Notes under the pieces: model-generated
What the model was told of the DNA's origin: nothing
What the model saw: only the letters and a program-made list of their open reading frames with translations
The model's database searches: none
Part shown: positions 38,601-50,009 of the stretch, piece after piece
Numbering within the stretch: position 1 is the first letter of the stretch
Layout: every line of letters starts with the position of its first letter
Program-made: the position numbers and the translations under genes
DNA from: Lutraria lutraria
Taxonomy: Eukaryota > Mollusca > Bivalvia > Venerida > Mactridae
Length of the DNA stretch: 64,000 nt
Assembly (NCBI GenBank): GCA_964023205.1
Contig: OZ026843.1
Coordinates: 9,715,093-9,779,092, forward strand
Reading direction: 5' to 3'

Positions 38601-41600
38601 TTCTATGTTCCTTTAGCGCACACATGATTATGTAGGTTATGTAAGTAAGAGCCATATCATGTTATAACCGTCATCAGGATTGTTGCCATTTTTCTAAACC
38701 AGGAATGCTTTGCTTCCTATGGTGTTTGGCGTACGTTTTCTTTGCTCGGGACAGCCCTGGTGAGATGGCACACATTACACCGATCGAACGCAAGTACATC
38801 GAACAATCTCTGGGAGTTTATGGACAAACTGTAGAAGAAAGATTGCGGAAAAGGGTAAGTACATGTATACTGTTTTATATTCCATAAGTCAAGTCTAAAG
38901 TCGTTTTAGCAGTGCTGTAAGCTATTATAATTGTTGTTTTTGTATGAAATGGTGTTTCCATAATCTTTCTGTAGTTCGAACTGACATATCGCGAGATAAA
39001 ATGTCTGTTTGATGATTTCTTGGTCTGTAATTTACTTGTTTTAATCATCATGTAAATCTTTACTTGCATTATTCATAATGTGAAGCATTTGCTTTTGTAC
39101 ATTTACATATTATGTTTATCCCTTGTATGAATTTCGTAATTTATTACAATTTCTGGAGATATTAAAGTGACGGAAAATAACACTTGTCCTACTTATAGCT
39201 CAATTTCCTGACATTCAGATAAAACGTGTAATAAAAGTCTTCAAAGTTTTCATTTTTATACGTGTGTTTTATCTACTCATTGATTTTTGTTTATGACATT
39301 ATTTCTAAAACCGTTCACTTTGAACAAACGTTGATATTTTGAGTTATCGTCCCATATAAACTACATTTGTATAGAACTATGTGTTAAGGTGGAACTGAAG
39401 TCGTCAACCGCCCACTGAAACTGTATTGTGTGAAAGTTTATTTCCAGACAAAAGTTTTGTCCAGGCTAGTCTCTGTGGTATAGCTTACTTTTTTATCATC
39501 TTTTATTCAATCAAAAATACCAATGAATGATTTCTGGCATCCTCTTTGCCACGGTACAAGTTTAATTAAAGCATGATTACTAACAAGAAAGACATTGCAT
39601 TTTTGTAAATCGGAAATACTTTTGTCCATAAGTATAGTTAAAAACAAGCGGACGCGTGTTACACTGTATAAACTCAGCAGAAGTGTAGCCGAGGAGTACT
39701 TATATAGCATGCGTCTTTACATCATTCTAATATCTCATCATGTGTCCACTTATTCATCAACATGGTTAGACACACCACTAACTGTTCTGTGTGCGTGCTA
39801 TATGATAGATCTTGTTACCATACGTTTTTACAAACATTGGCCTCTATCTATCAAATTTTAACGCTATGAGTGTTAATTGATATCACCCAGCTCTGTTCTT
39901 ACTTATTATTGCTTAGCTTTTTGTATTTCCGTGTTTACATCGAAATACAATACTACGGGTTTTCAAAGTGGCGAAATTTCGCGACAAACCGATCAACTAG
40001 GGACTACTTTTTGTATTCGCATCAGTTGAGCAGAATGCCATACATTTTCGTGCACAAGAAAAAACACAGAGTCCACAAAATGGCTGATTGATGCCATTTA
40101 TTGTTATTTGGGATGAAAAAAAATGAATATTTTACAAACAAATCCAGTTGTTTATCATAAGCGATTAAGTTTTAAGCCAAACACTGACATGTTAGAATTT
40201 GATTTATTCTGACGTATGCCATTATGAAATAACGATAAAAAGTTTGACATAATGTAGAGATAACATTTTCTTGTTGGTTTAAATTTATGTGTTTGTCTGC
40301 CATAGAGACTTTATAATGATTTGCTTAAACAATAAACACCACTTTTTGCTTTTCTTCGCAAATATCATCAATAAATATTAAACTCAAGTAATTTACAATA
40401 AATTTGAGAACATACTACATGTAGTATATTCACTCTGTTGCTTTCTTTCAGGTCCAATACTTGCACGAGCATTTAAAATGATATTCATCTTCCGGTATTT
40501 TTTAGAAACAAAGTAAGCCATGGAGGAACATATTCACATCAGGACCTGTGTGGGCTATCTTGTTGGCTAATGCTTGTGGTAACTATGGTGCTTACATGTT
40601 ACTCACTCAGATGCCAACTTACATGAAGGAAGTCTTGAAATTTGACATCAAATCGGTAAGAATCAGTATTCTATTTTTATATCATATAAGGTGTAAAAAA
40701 TGTTTGTGTCTAGTTACCTGACCGACAGTATTTATCCCGCGACCCCTAGACTTTACCTAAGCTAGGATGAACGGTACGTGTACACCTCACTGTTTTACCT
40801 TTCCACACACTTTCATCAGCCAAAGAAAGCTCCAGCCTACCCTCTCTTCTTTTAATGAACATGTGACAAGAAAAAAGAGAAACAAGCATTTTCCTGTAAA
40901 TAGTACAAATGTGTGAGTCTTAAAAGTATGCAGACTTGAGTCTCCACTGAGACATGTCTTGTTTCTAAGCTGTAAACTGTAAATGGAAGTTTTTAATCAC
41001 AATTATATTATCGCAGTGGATCACGACAAGTAGGAAATCTTACATGAACAAATTATGTCTTACTCTTGTAAATGTCACAGACATTATAAAGCCCTTCACT
41101 GCCTGAAGTCACTTTCTTGTTGCAAAATCTCCCTGAAATTTGTGGAAATAATTATGTCTGTAACAGATACTGTATACAGGCTACAACATATATAAGGTAT
41201 TTTTTGTTTGATAAAAGATTCATTTCGACCATGGTTCACACCAGGATGCTAATGTTGAGATGCTCCCTTATTAAGATGGAAGACGCTGTGGAGTGAACGA
41301 AGACTTATTGTGCCTTACTGTATAGTTTTGAAAACAAGTGTACTGTCTGGTCAGTGCTAGGTGTTTATAACTGGCTATAAATCGTCGGTTATGTGTATGT
41401 TGGTCTTAAAATTATCCCGATAAATCGTCTCCCAAACGACTGTTAGTCATGAAATGTTCGATGTAGACTGTTTCTGCGATAAGAATAGATTTACGCTGAG
41501 TAATGAGAAGAAATCTAAATTATTGGAGAAAGTGACTATGTCTGCAGGAAACACTCATACATTTACAGTTCATCGTAAGTAGCTAGACTAGTTTGCTGAA

Positions 41601-44395
41601 AATGAGTGGTAGTGTAACAGTACACGTAGACCATGACATTGATAAAAGCAGAACGTCATCAAACGTTACACCCACTAGTGAATCACAACACTACATATAC
41701 ATTGTTTCTTGTTATATATGCTCAGTAAAAACAGGAGGGGTAAAGGTCCCATATCATCAAGATCTACAACAGTGCTGGACTCTGTCAGCTGTGCTTTAAC
41801 AACCCCGACGTAAACGTGTATATATAGATTTTAGATCTGTTCGGGATAGTTCATTATGGACGAGTGCCTTAATGTGTCTTAATTGCCCAAATACGCTTAT
41901 ACGCTGCTTGTATTGTGTTAATTGGTACGTTATGATACTATTTTGTAATAATTCGTTATTAAGTCCATTACTAGGCATCAAAATCAAAAAAGTCTTGAAC
42001 GAATGGCGTTATAGAAAATCTAAGGCATGGTTCCCTGCATTGTACATTTATAATTATTCTAAGGTTGATTGTAATATATTCCTATATACAGAACAGTTAT
42101 CGTTGCTCAAGAATAAGAAAATTGCGTGCGATGATGATTTACAGAAGACCAACCAAATACAAAATGTATAATATCTGTTTCAACGAACTTGCAATGAACT
42201 GTTTACAATGGGTTTATTTAAGTATATAATTATGGTTTAGTTTTAAATCTACAATTTGGTGAAACCTGATAAGGCCAGTCAACCAGTCCCGATACATTAA
42301 CTTTGTGTTCAGATGAATAAACAGACATTTATTTTACAGAACTGCTACAAAACTAATATCAAACAAAGAATATTCCTTATTTTACCGTTGCTTAGAAGAA
42401 CTCACTCACTGGCACTAATTCTCGTCCCGGAAAAAGATCCGTCGTGTTTCAGTTTCACTAAAAGCATCATTACATGATTGTCTAAATATGATTCCTGGTA
42501 TTGTTTTTCAGAATGGAGCCTACTCGATGATACCATATCTTGTGTTTTGGATGTTTACCATTATTGGAGGTCAAATAGCCGATGTTATAATTACCAAGAA
42601 CATATTGTCTATTGAATGGACGAGGAAGCTATGCTGTGCTTTAGGTATTTACGTCATATAATTGTAGATAATCAAGGATTTATTTGAGTGTATTAGATAG
42701 TTATGTAAACTTAGCAACATGATATATGTATAATAATCTATTGTTTCGTTTTGATAAGGTCAACATACTATTGTTAGGATAGTTAATGATTTTAATGGTA
42801 CATGTATTTTGTTGTAAATTTGTCGACATGGCTCTTAAATGTGCTGGTTTAAAAAGAAATAAACTTAAGTAGGACTAAAATCTAATTTCCTTAGTAGCCA
42901 TAAGTGTTCACTTATCTCTCGGATATGAAGCATTTAAAATCATATGAAATGCACAAAGTAAGCAATAAAATCTGAATACCAGCGATATAACAAATAGTTT
43001 AATTAATACTTATCAACATTTGTCTGCACATACCAGCCATTGATTAGTTTAACTACAGTTACCATTATGATGGACCATCCAGACTACATCAAATTTAGTT
43101 TCATATGTTACATTTTGGCGTATATCCGTATTGACCATTATAATACCATTTTTTATTTGTTTTTAGGTATGGTTATTCCAGCTATCTTCCTGGTAATTAC
43201 AGGATATATGGATTGTGAACATCAAATAGAAGCAGTTGTACTTCTAACACTATCCATGGGCTTCTGTGGCTTCCAGTTTAGTTCGTTCTTTATTAACCAT
43301 GGTGATATAGCACCTAGATACGCTGGTACCGTCTTTGGCTTCACGAATACAGGTGCTAGTATTCCTGGAATCTTGGCACCTTATATTGTGGGTGCTATTA
43401 CACCCAATGTAAGTATCTTCAAATCAACTATGGCTGGCTCTGTTAATACAAGTTGTAAGCCTAGGGTCTGGTTAAAAACTGTGAATCAAATAGCCCACCC
43501 ATAAGTGTATGCAATGGTTCCGTGTTTAAATCAATGCACTCAGTCAATATGAAGGTGAAAGTAATGCGTTACCCAACAGCATGTCCTCAGTGGTGTCTGC
43601 TGTCTTTCGATTAAATCAATATTATTATTGGTAACAAAATATCTACAACATAATCATATAATATTACGTTATTTTTATATGATGTATATTATTAGTATTG
43701 ATCATTAAATATTGTGTTTTGACTGTGCTTTCAATCGATTTATAATGTTTTGGGTATGAAAATCACGTTAAAAACAACAGCTTTTTGTTTTGAGACACTT
43801 GAAATCCTTACTTTCATTGTAAATATAGTTGGTTAAGGGAGGTTATTCTCTTTTAAATAAGCAACCAGTATTTCAGAAGTAACGGTTCTTCTCTTATAGT
43901 TCTTGTTGTATTAGCCAATGTTCTTTAATGTCATGGCATTTTTAATATTTCAGAAAACTAGAGAAGAATGGCTTGTAGCCTTTTACATAGCTGCTGCAGT
44001 GTATGTTTTAGGGGCTATACTCTACGCAATCCTTGCTAAAGGTATGTATAAAGCCTGAAAGTAATAATATATTTGTATGGAACATTCCTTGGTTCAATAA
44101 ATGCTTCAATTAGTCCGATTATCTATCCCATGTACAACCCAATGGTAATACAACGTATAATATTATGTGAATACTTTGTAATGACCTGTCATCTTTTCAA
44201 CAATTAGAAGATAACCTATCTTATACAGGTGAAGTGTTAGATTGGGCAAAGGAAGAAGTAGATGACTTTGTAGAACCAGAAGAAGAAGCTTATCCTCTAC
44301 ATGGTATTACTGAAGAGGAACATGAACATGAGAATGAACATGAGCAGGATGAGGAGACTAAGAAGTTGAATGATGTAGATGCTGTTAAACAGTAA
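26374..44395 (+). CDS. SLC17-family anion transporter (sialin / VGLUT-like), 10 coding exons
   Basis: Coding exons are 26374-26683, 33181-33695, 33995-34082, 38020-38115, 38703-38854, 40506-40655, 42512-42644, 43167-43408, 43954-44041 and 44229-44395. All introns are GT-AG and all phases agree, giving 1941 nt (646 residues). The protein has the 12-membrane-segment major facilitator fold. SLC17 marks are RVNLSTAIVCM in TM1, an N-glycosylated first luminal loop (NETS, NNAT, NVT), DRFGPR (motif A) after TM2, RILIGMGE in TM4, WSKWAPPHERSRL, GFDGGWPSVFYV, INHGDIAPRYAG and a tail starting GEVLDWA. The family moves sialic acid, acidic amino acids, glutamate or urate, often with protons, in lysosomes, synaptic vesicles or plasma membrane; the substrate here cannot be read. 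Unusual points are a Ser-rich N-terminus of about 105 residues (sialin is 495 residues in total), Gln in place of the family His (PGMQSLW), and an Glu/His-rich C-terminus. Two microexons may add 13 residues. Confidence 0.92.
27978..27995 (+). CDS. Candidate 18-nt microexon of the SLC17 gene
   Basis: It is flanked by a pyrimidine-rich acceptor (TTTGCTTTCTTAG ending 27977) and a strong donor (GTAAGT at 27996). It is phase 1 on both sides, so it can be inserted between exons 1 and 2 without a frame shift, reading E-G-S-V-H-D. Microexons this short cannot be proven from sequence alone. Confidence 0.3.
28132..28152 (+). CDS. Candidate 21-nt microexon of the SLC17 gene
   Basis: Acceptor ACGTTCTCACAG ends at 28131 and donor GTATAA starts at 28153, phase 1 on both sides. 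Joined to exon 2 it would read LPQEDP then VPWW. An acidic-proline run before the first membrane segment is typical of SLC17 proteins. The donor is weaker than that of the first candidate. Confidence 0.3.
28800..29065 (+). mobile_element. tRNA-derived SINE, family C, copy 1
   Basis: The head starts CTCGCCCGGCTGGCTCAGTG with an A box. The B box is GAGTTCGGACCCC, and CCGGGCGAG pairs with the 5' end as an acceptor-like stem. The body ends AGGAAAGCTGGATAGGATAA, then GCCCGCCACGATAT, then GGCGTAAAATCCGATGAAAA. The last about 80 bp are repeated at 52010-52092. Confidence 0.75.
29190..29465 (-). mobile_element. tRNA-derived SINE, family A, copy 2
   Basis: It shares CACCTAACAAGTTTT, CCTGGACTGTATT, TTCCGCAAGGA, CCACATGTCGAGG and TTTTCATGGAAGCGGGTA with copy 1 near 2600-2780. 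The tRNA head (29400-29465) is diverged, with GGGAATGGAACC in the B-box position and a partly altered CACTGAGCC A-box side. It lies antisense in SLC17 intron 1. Confidence 0.7.
31968..32215 (+). repeat. 124-bp tandem duplication
   Basis: Two adjacent copies (from 31968 and from 32092) share GGCCCTCTCTTGAGCAACAA, CACTGTCCGATTTAACTATT and AATCTTTCTAGAACAACAAC with few differences. It lies in SLC17 intron 1, about 1 kb before exon 2. Confidence 0.85.
33181..33695 (+). CDS. SLC17 gene, coding exon 2 (TM1 to TM4)
   Basis: Acceptor TATGTTACAG ends at 33180; donor GTATGT starts at 33696. It reads VPWWTSRRLLLSLTCFIG, through RVNLSTAIVCMNK in TM1, a luminal loop with three N-glycosylation sequons, TM2 (FILGAFFWGYTAMQMPSG), motif A SDRFGPR, TM3, and the start of TM4 (VGRILIGMGE). 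The Arg and Glu of RILIGMGE are conserved with vesicular glutamate transporters (RILQGLVE). Confidence 0.93.
33995..34082 (+). CDS. SLC17 gene, coding exon 3 (TM4 end and loop)
   Basis: It reads AMMYPGMQSLWSKWAPP then HERSRLVGFAFG. This is the highly conserved SLC17 loop; sialin has FPAMHAMWSSWAPPLERS. The family His is Gln here. Acceptor CTAG ends 33994, donor GTAAGT at 34083. Confidence 0.93.
36001..36155. mobile_element. MITE-like element with terminal inverted repeats
   Basis: Left ATTCATAAAACTCCTGAG (36004-36021) is the inverse of right CTAAGGAGCTTTATGAAT (36130-36147) with about two mismatches; the right end continues ACGGGCCC. A second inverted pair lies inside (CCTAAGAT near 36053, CCTTAGAT near 36084). 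Non-autonomous palindromic elements look like this; the superfamily is unknown. Confidence 0.5.
36740..36813 (+). mobile_element. Palindromic hairpin element, copy 2
   Basis: It has the same 74-bp design as 8388-8460: arms GAGGGTTCAACGCAAGAG... and ...TTGCGCTGAGCCCTC and an identical loop. Here the palindrome extends outward perfectly (TATATCGAGGG against CCCTCGATATA), to 36734-36819. It lies in SLC17 intron 3. Confidence 0.8.
37895..38003 (-). mobile_element. Interspersed repeat family E, copy 2, next to an SLC17 splice acceptor
   Basis: The reverse complement carries AAAGTACTGAAAGTACTC, CAATTGCATGGCGGATGTAG and CACTTTGGTCC in the order of the copy at 7252-7390. Its end lies 16 bp before coding exon 4, so it borders the polypyrimidine tract. 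Confidence 0.65.
38020..38115 (+). CDS. SLC17 gene, coding exon 4 (TM5)
   Basis: Reads GSQLGNALTFPFASLLCAYG then FDGGWPSVFYVTG, the conserved SLC17 TM5 segment and the loop before TM6. Acceptor TGTTTTCAG ends 38019; donor GTAAGT at 38116; phase 1 on both sides. Confidence 0.93.
38703..38854 (+). CDS. SLC17 gene, coding exon 5 (TM6 and central loop)
   Basis: TM6 is MLCFLWCLAYVFFARDSPGE, followed by the cytosolic loop ITPIERKYIEQSLG and EERLRKR. It matches the family pattern DSPxxHxxIxxxExxYIE. Acceptor TAAACCAG ends 38702; donor GTAAGT at 38855; phase 0 at the end. Confidence 0.93.
40506..40655 (+). CDS. SLC17 gene, coding exon 6 (TM7)
   Basis: It reads KQSKPWRNIFTSGPVWAIL, continues LANACGNYGAYMLLTQMP and TYMKEVLKFDIKS. 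PTYMKEVLxF is a strong family motif (sialin PTYMKEILRF). Acceptor GGTATTTTTTAG ends 40505. A second acceptor 54 bp upstream would create an early stop. Donor GTAAGA at 40656; phase 0. Confidence 0.9.
42512..42644 (+). CDS. SLC17 gene, coding exon 7 (TM8)
   Basis: Reads NGAYSMIPYLVFWMFTIIGG, then QIADVIITKNILS and WTRKLCCAL, matching NGFLSSLPYLxxWxxxxxxGxxAD in sialin. Acceptor TTGTTTTTCAG ends 42511; the donor GTATTT (42645) is the weakest of the gene. Confidence 0.9.
43167..43408 (+). CDS. SLC17 gene, coding exon 8 (TM9 to TM11)
   Basis: It reads GMVIPAIFLVITGYM (TM9), VVLLTLSMGFCGFQFSSFF (TM10), INHGDIAPRYAG and VFGFTNTGASIPGILAP (TM11). DIAPRYAG and FTNTxAxIPG are diagnostic SLC17 motifs. 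Acceptor TTTGTTTTTAG ends 43166; donor GTAAGT at 43409. Confidence 0.94.
43954..44041 (+). CDS. SLC17 gene, coding exon 9 (TM12)
   Basis: Reads KTREEWLVAFYIAAAVYVLG then AILYAILAK, the last membrane segment (family EWxxVFYIAAxVxxxGAxxF). Acceptor TATTTCAG ends 43953; donor GTATGT at 44042. Confidence 0.93.
44229..44395 (+). CDS. SLC17 gene, coding exon 10 (C-terminal tail and stop)
   Basis: Reads GEVLDWAKEEVDDFVEPEEE through a Glu/His-rich stretch (EEEHEHENEHEQDEE) to VKQ and TAA at 44393-44395. The GEVxxWA start of the tail is family-typical; the acidic/His tail is a local feature. Confidence 0.92.
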
Positions 44396-46139
44396 TATGA
44401 CATATCCGTATCAAACCTATCTGATTAATATGTTTACTTAGTTCAACCTCTGGCATTGAGGTACAGGAAGTTAAAGTGTAGTATATGTACTACTAACTCA
44501 TTCAAATAGTGTAACATTGAGATAACAAGTGTAGTGTAGATAAGTGTGATAATTGTTTCACTTCTAATTCTAGAATTGTATTAGTGAAATATTATATGTT
44601 TTCATCATGGCCGATTTTTCACATACTTCTACTAGTGTTTGGTTTCGGGTGTGGATACCTGGAATTTCTGTTTGGTTACCAATGCTTAATATATTGATAT
44701 ATTGCAATAATTCTTAGTTGTTTTGTTTATTTGTCAGTTTTAATTTCTCGGTATAAATGGTTTACTTTTTAGCCACATAGTGGTAATATATGTCTGTTAA
44801 CTTGCAATGCTCAATTTAATCAAACGCGGTGAAAAGTTTCTTGCCTCGGTAAAATAATGCCTTCATGTTTCTATTTCATTGTTCTATCGTAGTTTGTCCA
44901 TTTTAATTTTGATCAATAATTCGACTTCTGTTTGTTGATGTTAAAATAGTTTTTTTTTATAAATATTATTTGATGATATTTCACCCGCAGGCAGATTTGG
45001 AGGAGATAAAAGAACTTTAAAAAGGGATTAGGAGAGTTCTGTTAGACCCGGTGCCCTAGGTGTTCTTATTTCATCCTTAATTTGTCCTTGTGGAATTGTT
45101 CAATTATAAACAATATTATACATGTATGTTAGACATATATGTTTGTATATACATTAACATTCATGCAGATGAAGTGATAAATTGTTCATTGTTAACAAAT
45201 GTAAATTCTATGTCTAGTGGTATATTTTCTAATAATTCTGTCTTATGGACACATTGTTGGTAATCTTGTATCACAAGCTCATGCCGGTACTCTACATTCA
45301 TAAATATATAATGTTATTGATTTGCGGGGAATTGTCAGACTTTTAGAAAAGTTGACAAGCTTTATATTCACAGACAAAAATGGTGCTCTTTAATGTCACT
45401 CTTTTCTACATTTTATATAAATTCACACATGATTCACTATGTTGATGTTAGTAGGATGATAGCTAAATGAAATTTTGTTGTTACATTACAGAATCTTTAT
45501 GGAGTTTGTTTCTGCTATATATACAATGTATGCATATGTTTAGTAAGAAACACAATATGCATTCTAAATAAGTCTTGATCCAGATGTATTAGCTGCACAT
45601 TGCTTGAGATTGCTTGTAATTTCTTTAACATTTCATGTTGCATCATCTTTTCTTTGTTGACATAAGTTAGTCCACCCACACGGTCATATAATTTATATTT
45701 TGAGATTAAACATATTTTCTTTTTATATTTGCATACTTTCTGTACATTTGAACTCGTTAAAATTTCACCATTGTAATTCATTGACACATTTTAACCAAGT
45801 GAGACAGAAGCATTTTAATATTTTATCTTTTTATGTTCCTATCTTTAGAATTTTATTACCGCTGTGTCTGCATGATGTCACTTATTTGTTAATTTACTTT
45901 TCAACATTGGTATTGAGTTGAAAACGTTCATATTGCGTTTTATTTGTTATGGTCAGTTTATTGCAAATGTATATGTAAGATATACAACTTCTTTACATAC
46001 CAACAATTTAATGCCAGTTAATATTGATTAGGAAGAAAGATCTAACGTAATCTCTCTCAGGTTTGATCACATGCTCAATGGGACCAGCTGAGTTGTGCGT
46101 CAAGATAGATCCTTGACTTTTCATGAAAAAAATTGATCC
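44396..46139 (+). other. Probable 3' UTR and downstream of the SLC17 gene
   Basis: AT-rich and non-coding. Several weak AATAAA-like strings occur; the actual cleavage site cannot be fixed. Frames at 45515-45921 are not credible. Confidence 0.45.
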
Positions 46140-46360
46140 TTACCAATATCTAAACGTTACACATGATGTAATTAATTGAATTATATACCGATATTTAAAC
46201 ATTACATGTGATGGAAAAATTGTGCTTACCAATATCTAATATTACACATGATGTAACTAATTGATTCATAGAAATATTAAACATTAAATGCAATGCAACC
46301 AATTGATCCATACCAATATATGAACATTATACATACGGTACAACTAACTGATATACATTT
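46140..46360 (+). repeat. Degenerate tandem repeat of about 40-45 bp, five copies
   Basis: TACCAATATCTAAACRTTAC, ACATGATGTAA and TAATTGAT words recur near 46141, 46186, 46227, 46269 and 46309 with much divergence. Confidence 0.65.
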
Positions 46361-46699
46361 TACAATTTGTTACCAAGGAAACGAGCATTAGAACATCATC
46401 AACCTGACTACATCAACTTTTTAAATTGAGTATAAAATCTTATAGGTTAAATATAATTTGTCAAGTGAGTTGTGTTGCTTATTGTTTTAATCTAAAAAAT
46501 CCAAATTGATGATTTTTTTTTACAAAAGTTGAGTGATATACAAGAGAATATAGAATGTGAACGTATATGAACATATATATATATATCTCATGTAACGATA
46601 TTGGTTTATAATAGGTTTTGCTTCAATTTTTGTTATATACTTATTTGTCTGTTTTCAATTTTATTGAACTATGTGTTGTTTTGTTTAAATTAATGTTGA

Positions 46700-46705
46700 A
46701 ATAAA
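46700..46705 (+). terminator. Candidate polyadenylation signal AATAAA
   Basis: A canonical hexamer in TTGAAATAAAACATTT, 2.3 kb after the SLC17 stop. It may be the distal poly(A) signal; weaker options lie closer, and transcript ends are not visible. Confidence 0.25.
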
Positions 46706-49700
46706 ACATTTATGTAAGGAAACATTTTGAATTTTATGCTTCATTGTTATTAGGAAAAATGTTAAGTTTGTCTATTTTTGTATCAAGCATCTAAGTGATG
46801 GCGTTATGTGATTTACACTGTTATATTTATGTTCAACTGTTTAGTTTATATTTCATAGAAATATAGTTTTATAGTCTCTACATTAATAGATAAGTGAGCT
46901 ATTAGCGTATTGGGTATGTATGACATTCCTTATAATGGCAGGCTGTAATCTAGAGAAGTTCCATGTTCGGTGAGGTATATTTTTCTTATTTTTATATCAA
47001 ATGGAACGTGGTTAATGGAACCGGTGCCCCTATTTAGCTGAACGCCTGTATGGTGCCATAAACTTAGTAATGTTGTTATACATATTAATTATAATGTGTG
47101 TAGAGGTTTTTGTATCATATCACCAATGTATATATTTGTAAAACATCCCCAGAAATGAGTATCCTAATTACCGTAATGATGTTTTAATCGTTATGATAAA
47201 GGATACATACTACAGACTAAAGAGTGGCACTAAGACTTAAAATTATAGTCGTTTGTTTTCAAGTTTTGTGTTAATAGTACATAGTAATTATTTTGTTTGG
47301 AACTTAGTTACAATTTCTTTTGTCAAATTTCTATGTTTATTATGATGTTTTCATCATTTCTCAAAAAATGACAAAAAGTAAGAAGATTCTAATGTTTGAA
47401 GAATTGTTTTAAATTAATTCATTTCAGATGCACACAACGTAAGAAATATTTCCCTTTATATGTTGAATGTTTAACTTCATAAACTGTTTTACTGTTGTTC
47501 TCTTTTACTTTGTTTGCTTTTGGTGTTTACTTTTTTATTATTATAGATAGTGTAGTTCTGTACGATGTTTTACTGCTAAAAAAGTATGTATTGTATAAAA
47601 AGTAAAAAAATACTATTTTGTGCAATTTACTCTCATTTGTGTTTTGCTTCTATATTTACGAATTGTGAATGAAAACATTGTACAGTTTTTAATCAAACAA
47701 TAATCCTTTCATTATAGTGTGAAGTTCTACTCAGCTACATGTTCCCTTCCGAAATTTCATATTCCATTTATTTGGACTATGTGGTATAGATTACTGAGTC
47801 TTTTTTCTTTCTTAAAAACAGTTCAAAATCAGGCTACTAATATAACTAGGACAAATTTGTATATTGGCTCTAGCTTCTAACGAATCATTGAAATGTTGCG
47901 GTCGTCCGATCAAAAAATATATTTATAGGGGAACACACACTATAGAGTTATCATGATTATTGAATGGAAAGTGGTTATAAATTTGTTGTTTTCGATTGTT
48001 TGTTTTTATTCTTTTTTTTTTTTGAAAGCTGATTTCGTTACACACGTAATGAAATGGTTAGAAACTGTTCAGAATATAGTTACTGATCAGTACATTTTAT
48101 GGACAGTATATATTTTTTATATTTAAGTGACAGGACACATTTAGAAGGTAACACTTACATAAATATACAAAGCATACCACTCAATCATTCACTACCAATG
48201 TATATTATAGAATCGTCGGCAAGGAAAATTAATCAAACATCTGTTAAAACCACAGTGGTATAGCCTAAGGATTTTTACAGGAGACAACTCAGTTTAACCA
48301 GTTTACGATGTAAGTCACTGACAAAGTATGTGCTACATATGATGTGGTTTAAGAAGTTCGTGGACTGTCATGCAGATGTTATCTCTCTGGTTGTTTCTTA
48401 TAACATAAATATATCTCTGTAAAACTGTTAAAATGAAACATGACCATGTCTTTTTTAGTTTCCATCTTAGGGATTAGTGCATTGAAGGGGTGGTGTATTA
48501 AGGCCTGAAATGGCAATACGGAACATAACATAATTGTCCTAATTCTTTTTCTTAAATTTCTATTGCTAGGCAGCGTTATGCTCTCTCAAAATCAAATATT
48601 AAAATGAATGTAGTTACGGATTTTTCTCAGGTGAGCGAATCTAGGGCCACCATGTCGCTATTGTTTTTGTTAAGAAGAATATCCTAAAGCACGAAGAGGT
48701 AATGAAGTTAGATGCGAGTGATAGGGAAGTGACAACTCTGGATATAGTTTGATAAACAGAACCATTTGATTGGTATAAACATAAAACCAACCTTAGTACA
48801 TAATGGATAGCCTAAAGAAAGCCATGAAGTAAAAGTAAAGAAACACTGAAGTTATTTCGTTTGGAGCAAAAAGACATATTTTTTTAAAAGTCAATAAAAA
48901 AACATGCGGGCCGAGAATTACCAGTACTAGACTAAGTAAGCATTCGGCAAGTAGCCCTACTTAGAAAATATCGCGAGATTTGGATTACACCGATCTCCAC
49001 GATGAGTGCATCAGCAACATGGCGCCTAACTATATTAAAAGCCCGACTGTTGTCTATTATTAAGGTAATGTCTTCAAAAACACATTAACATCTAAATTTA
49101 TCTCAGTCGATATCAAATCATGACTCTAATAGTGCCGTCTTCGTTATTACAATGGTTATAATGTTTGACTCGGAAGGAGAAAAAAAGATAAAAGTAAAAA
49201 TAGTCGTGAGTGTGTAAGATGTAGAGTACTGTAGCTAGCTAGATGAAGTGCAGCAAAATCACTAGCAGCTTAATAGTCGAATCATAGGCATTTTGGTCTT
49301 ACATATAAAGGCAGCGTTAATGGCATTACTACGATGTTTAGCTGCTGCTAGTCAAAATTGATTTTCTACCGACTGACTTATCGTCATTGTGAAATGTATT
49401 TGCGTACATTTCCTGCTCGTGAACGACAACGAAATTTTGACAAGAGTACGTATCTTACACAGTTCTAGATACATACACACACGTCGATACATATATAAAG
49501 AGCCAGGTAAAAATTTGTACAAAATGTCATTTTCCGAAAATGGTCTAATATAACAATTGCAATATTCTATGTAGAATAAAAGAGTGTGAATACATGCAGC
49601 TGCAAGCATATCGGGAAAAGTCTTGGGAGGAGAAAGCTGTGTCAGTTGTCAAAGAGAATGAAGAAATCATAAGGTAGGTAAAAAAATAAAATTGCATGAT

Positions 49701-50009
49701 GCGGGTTTGGGAAAGGACTGCTAGAAGTATGGAGGTGTCGTTAGACCGACTTAATGCTATAGTGAGGTGATGCACAAGGTAACATTAGGAACCGCTTCTA
49801 GTCATCATTAGACGTTACAGGCTTTGAGAAGTAGGAATCTCTCCGTCTAGTAAAGGACCTGGCCCAAAATGTCCGCGATGATTACTAGATCGGGTATACA
49901 AACCAGCTCTGTATATCATATGGGTGCCTACTCGTGACGAGCTTCTAACGTTATCCAAGAACAAAATTAAAATTTGTTGATTGTTTCCACCCTAGGAAAA
50001 TTGCATTAT
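46706..50009. other. Intergenic AT-rich DNA
   Basis: No gene supported. Near 48970 an ATATCGCGAGAT followed by CAACATGGCGCC (49018) looks like a promoter-type CG-containing patch. At 49576-49676 an open stretch (YMQLQAYREKSWEEK) ends at a donor-like AAGGTAGGT, a possible relic of a transposon frame or an unrecognised exon. Confidence 0.4.
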
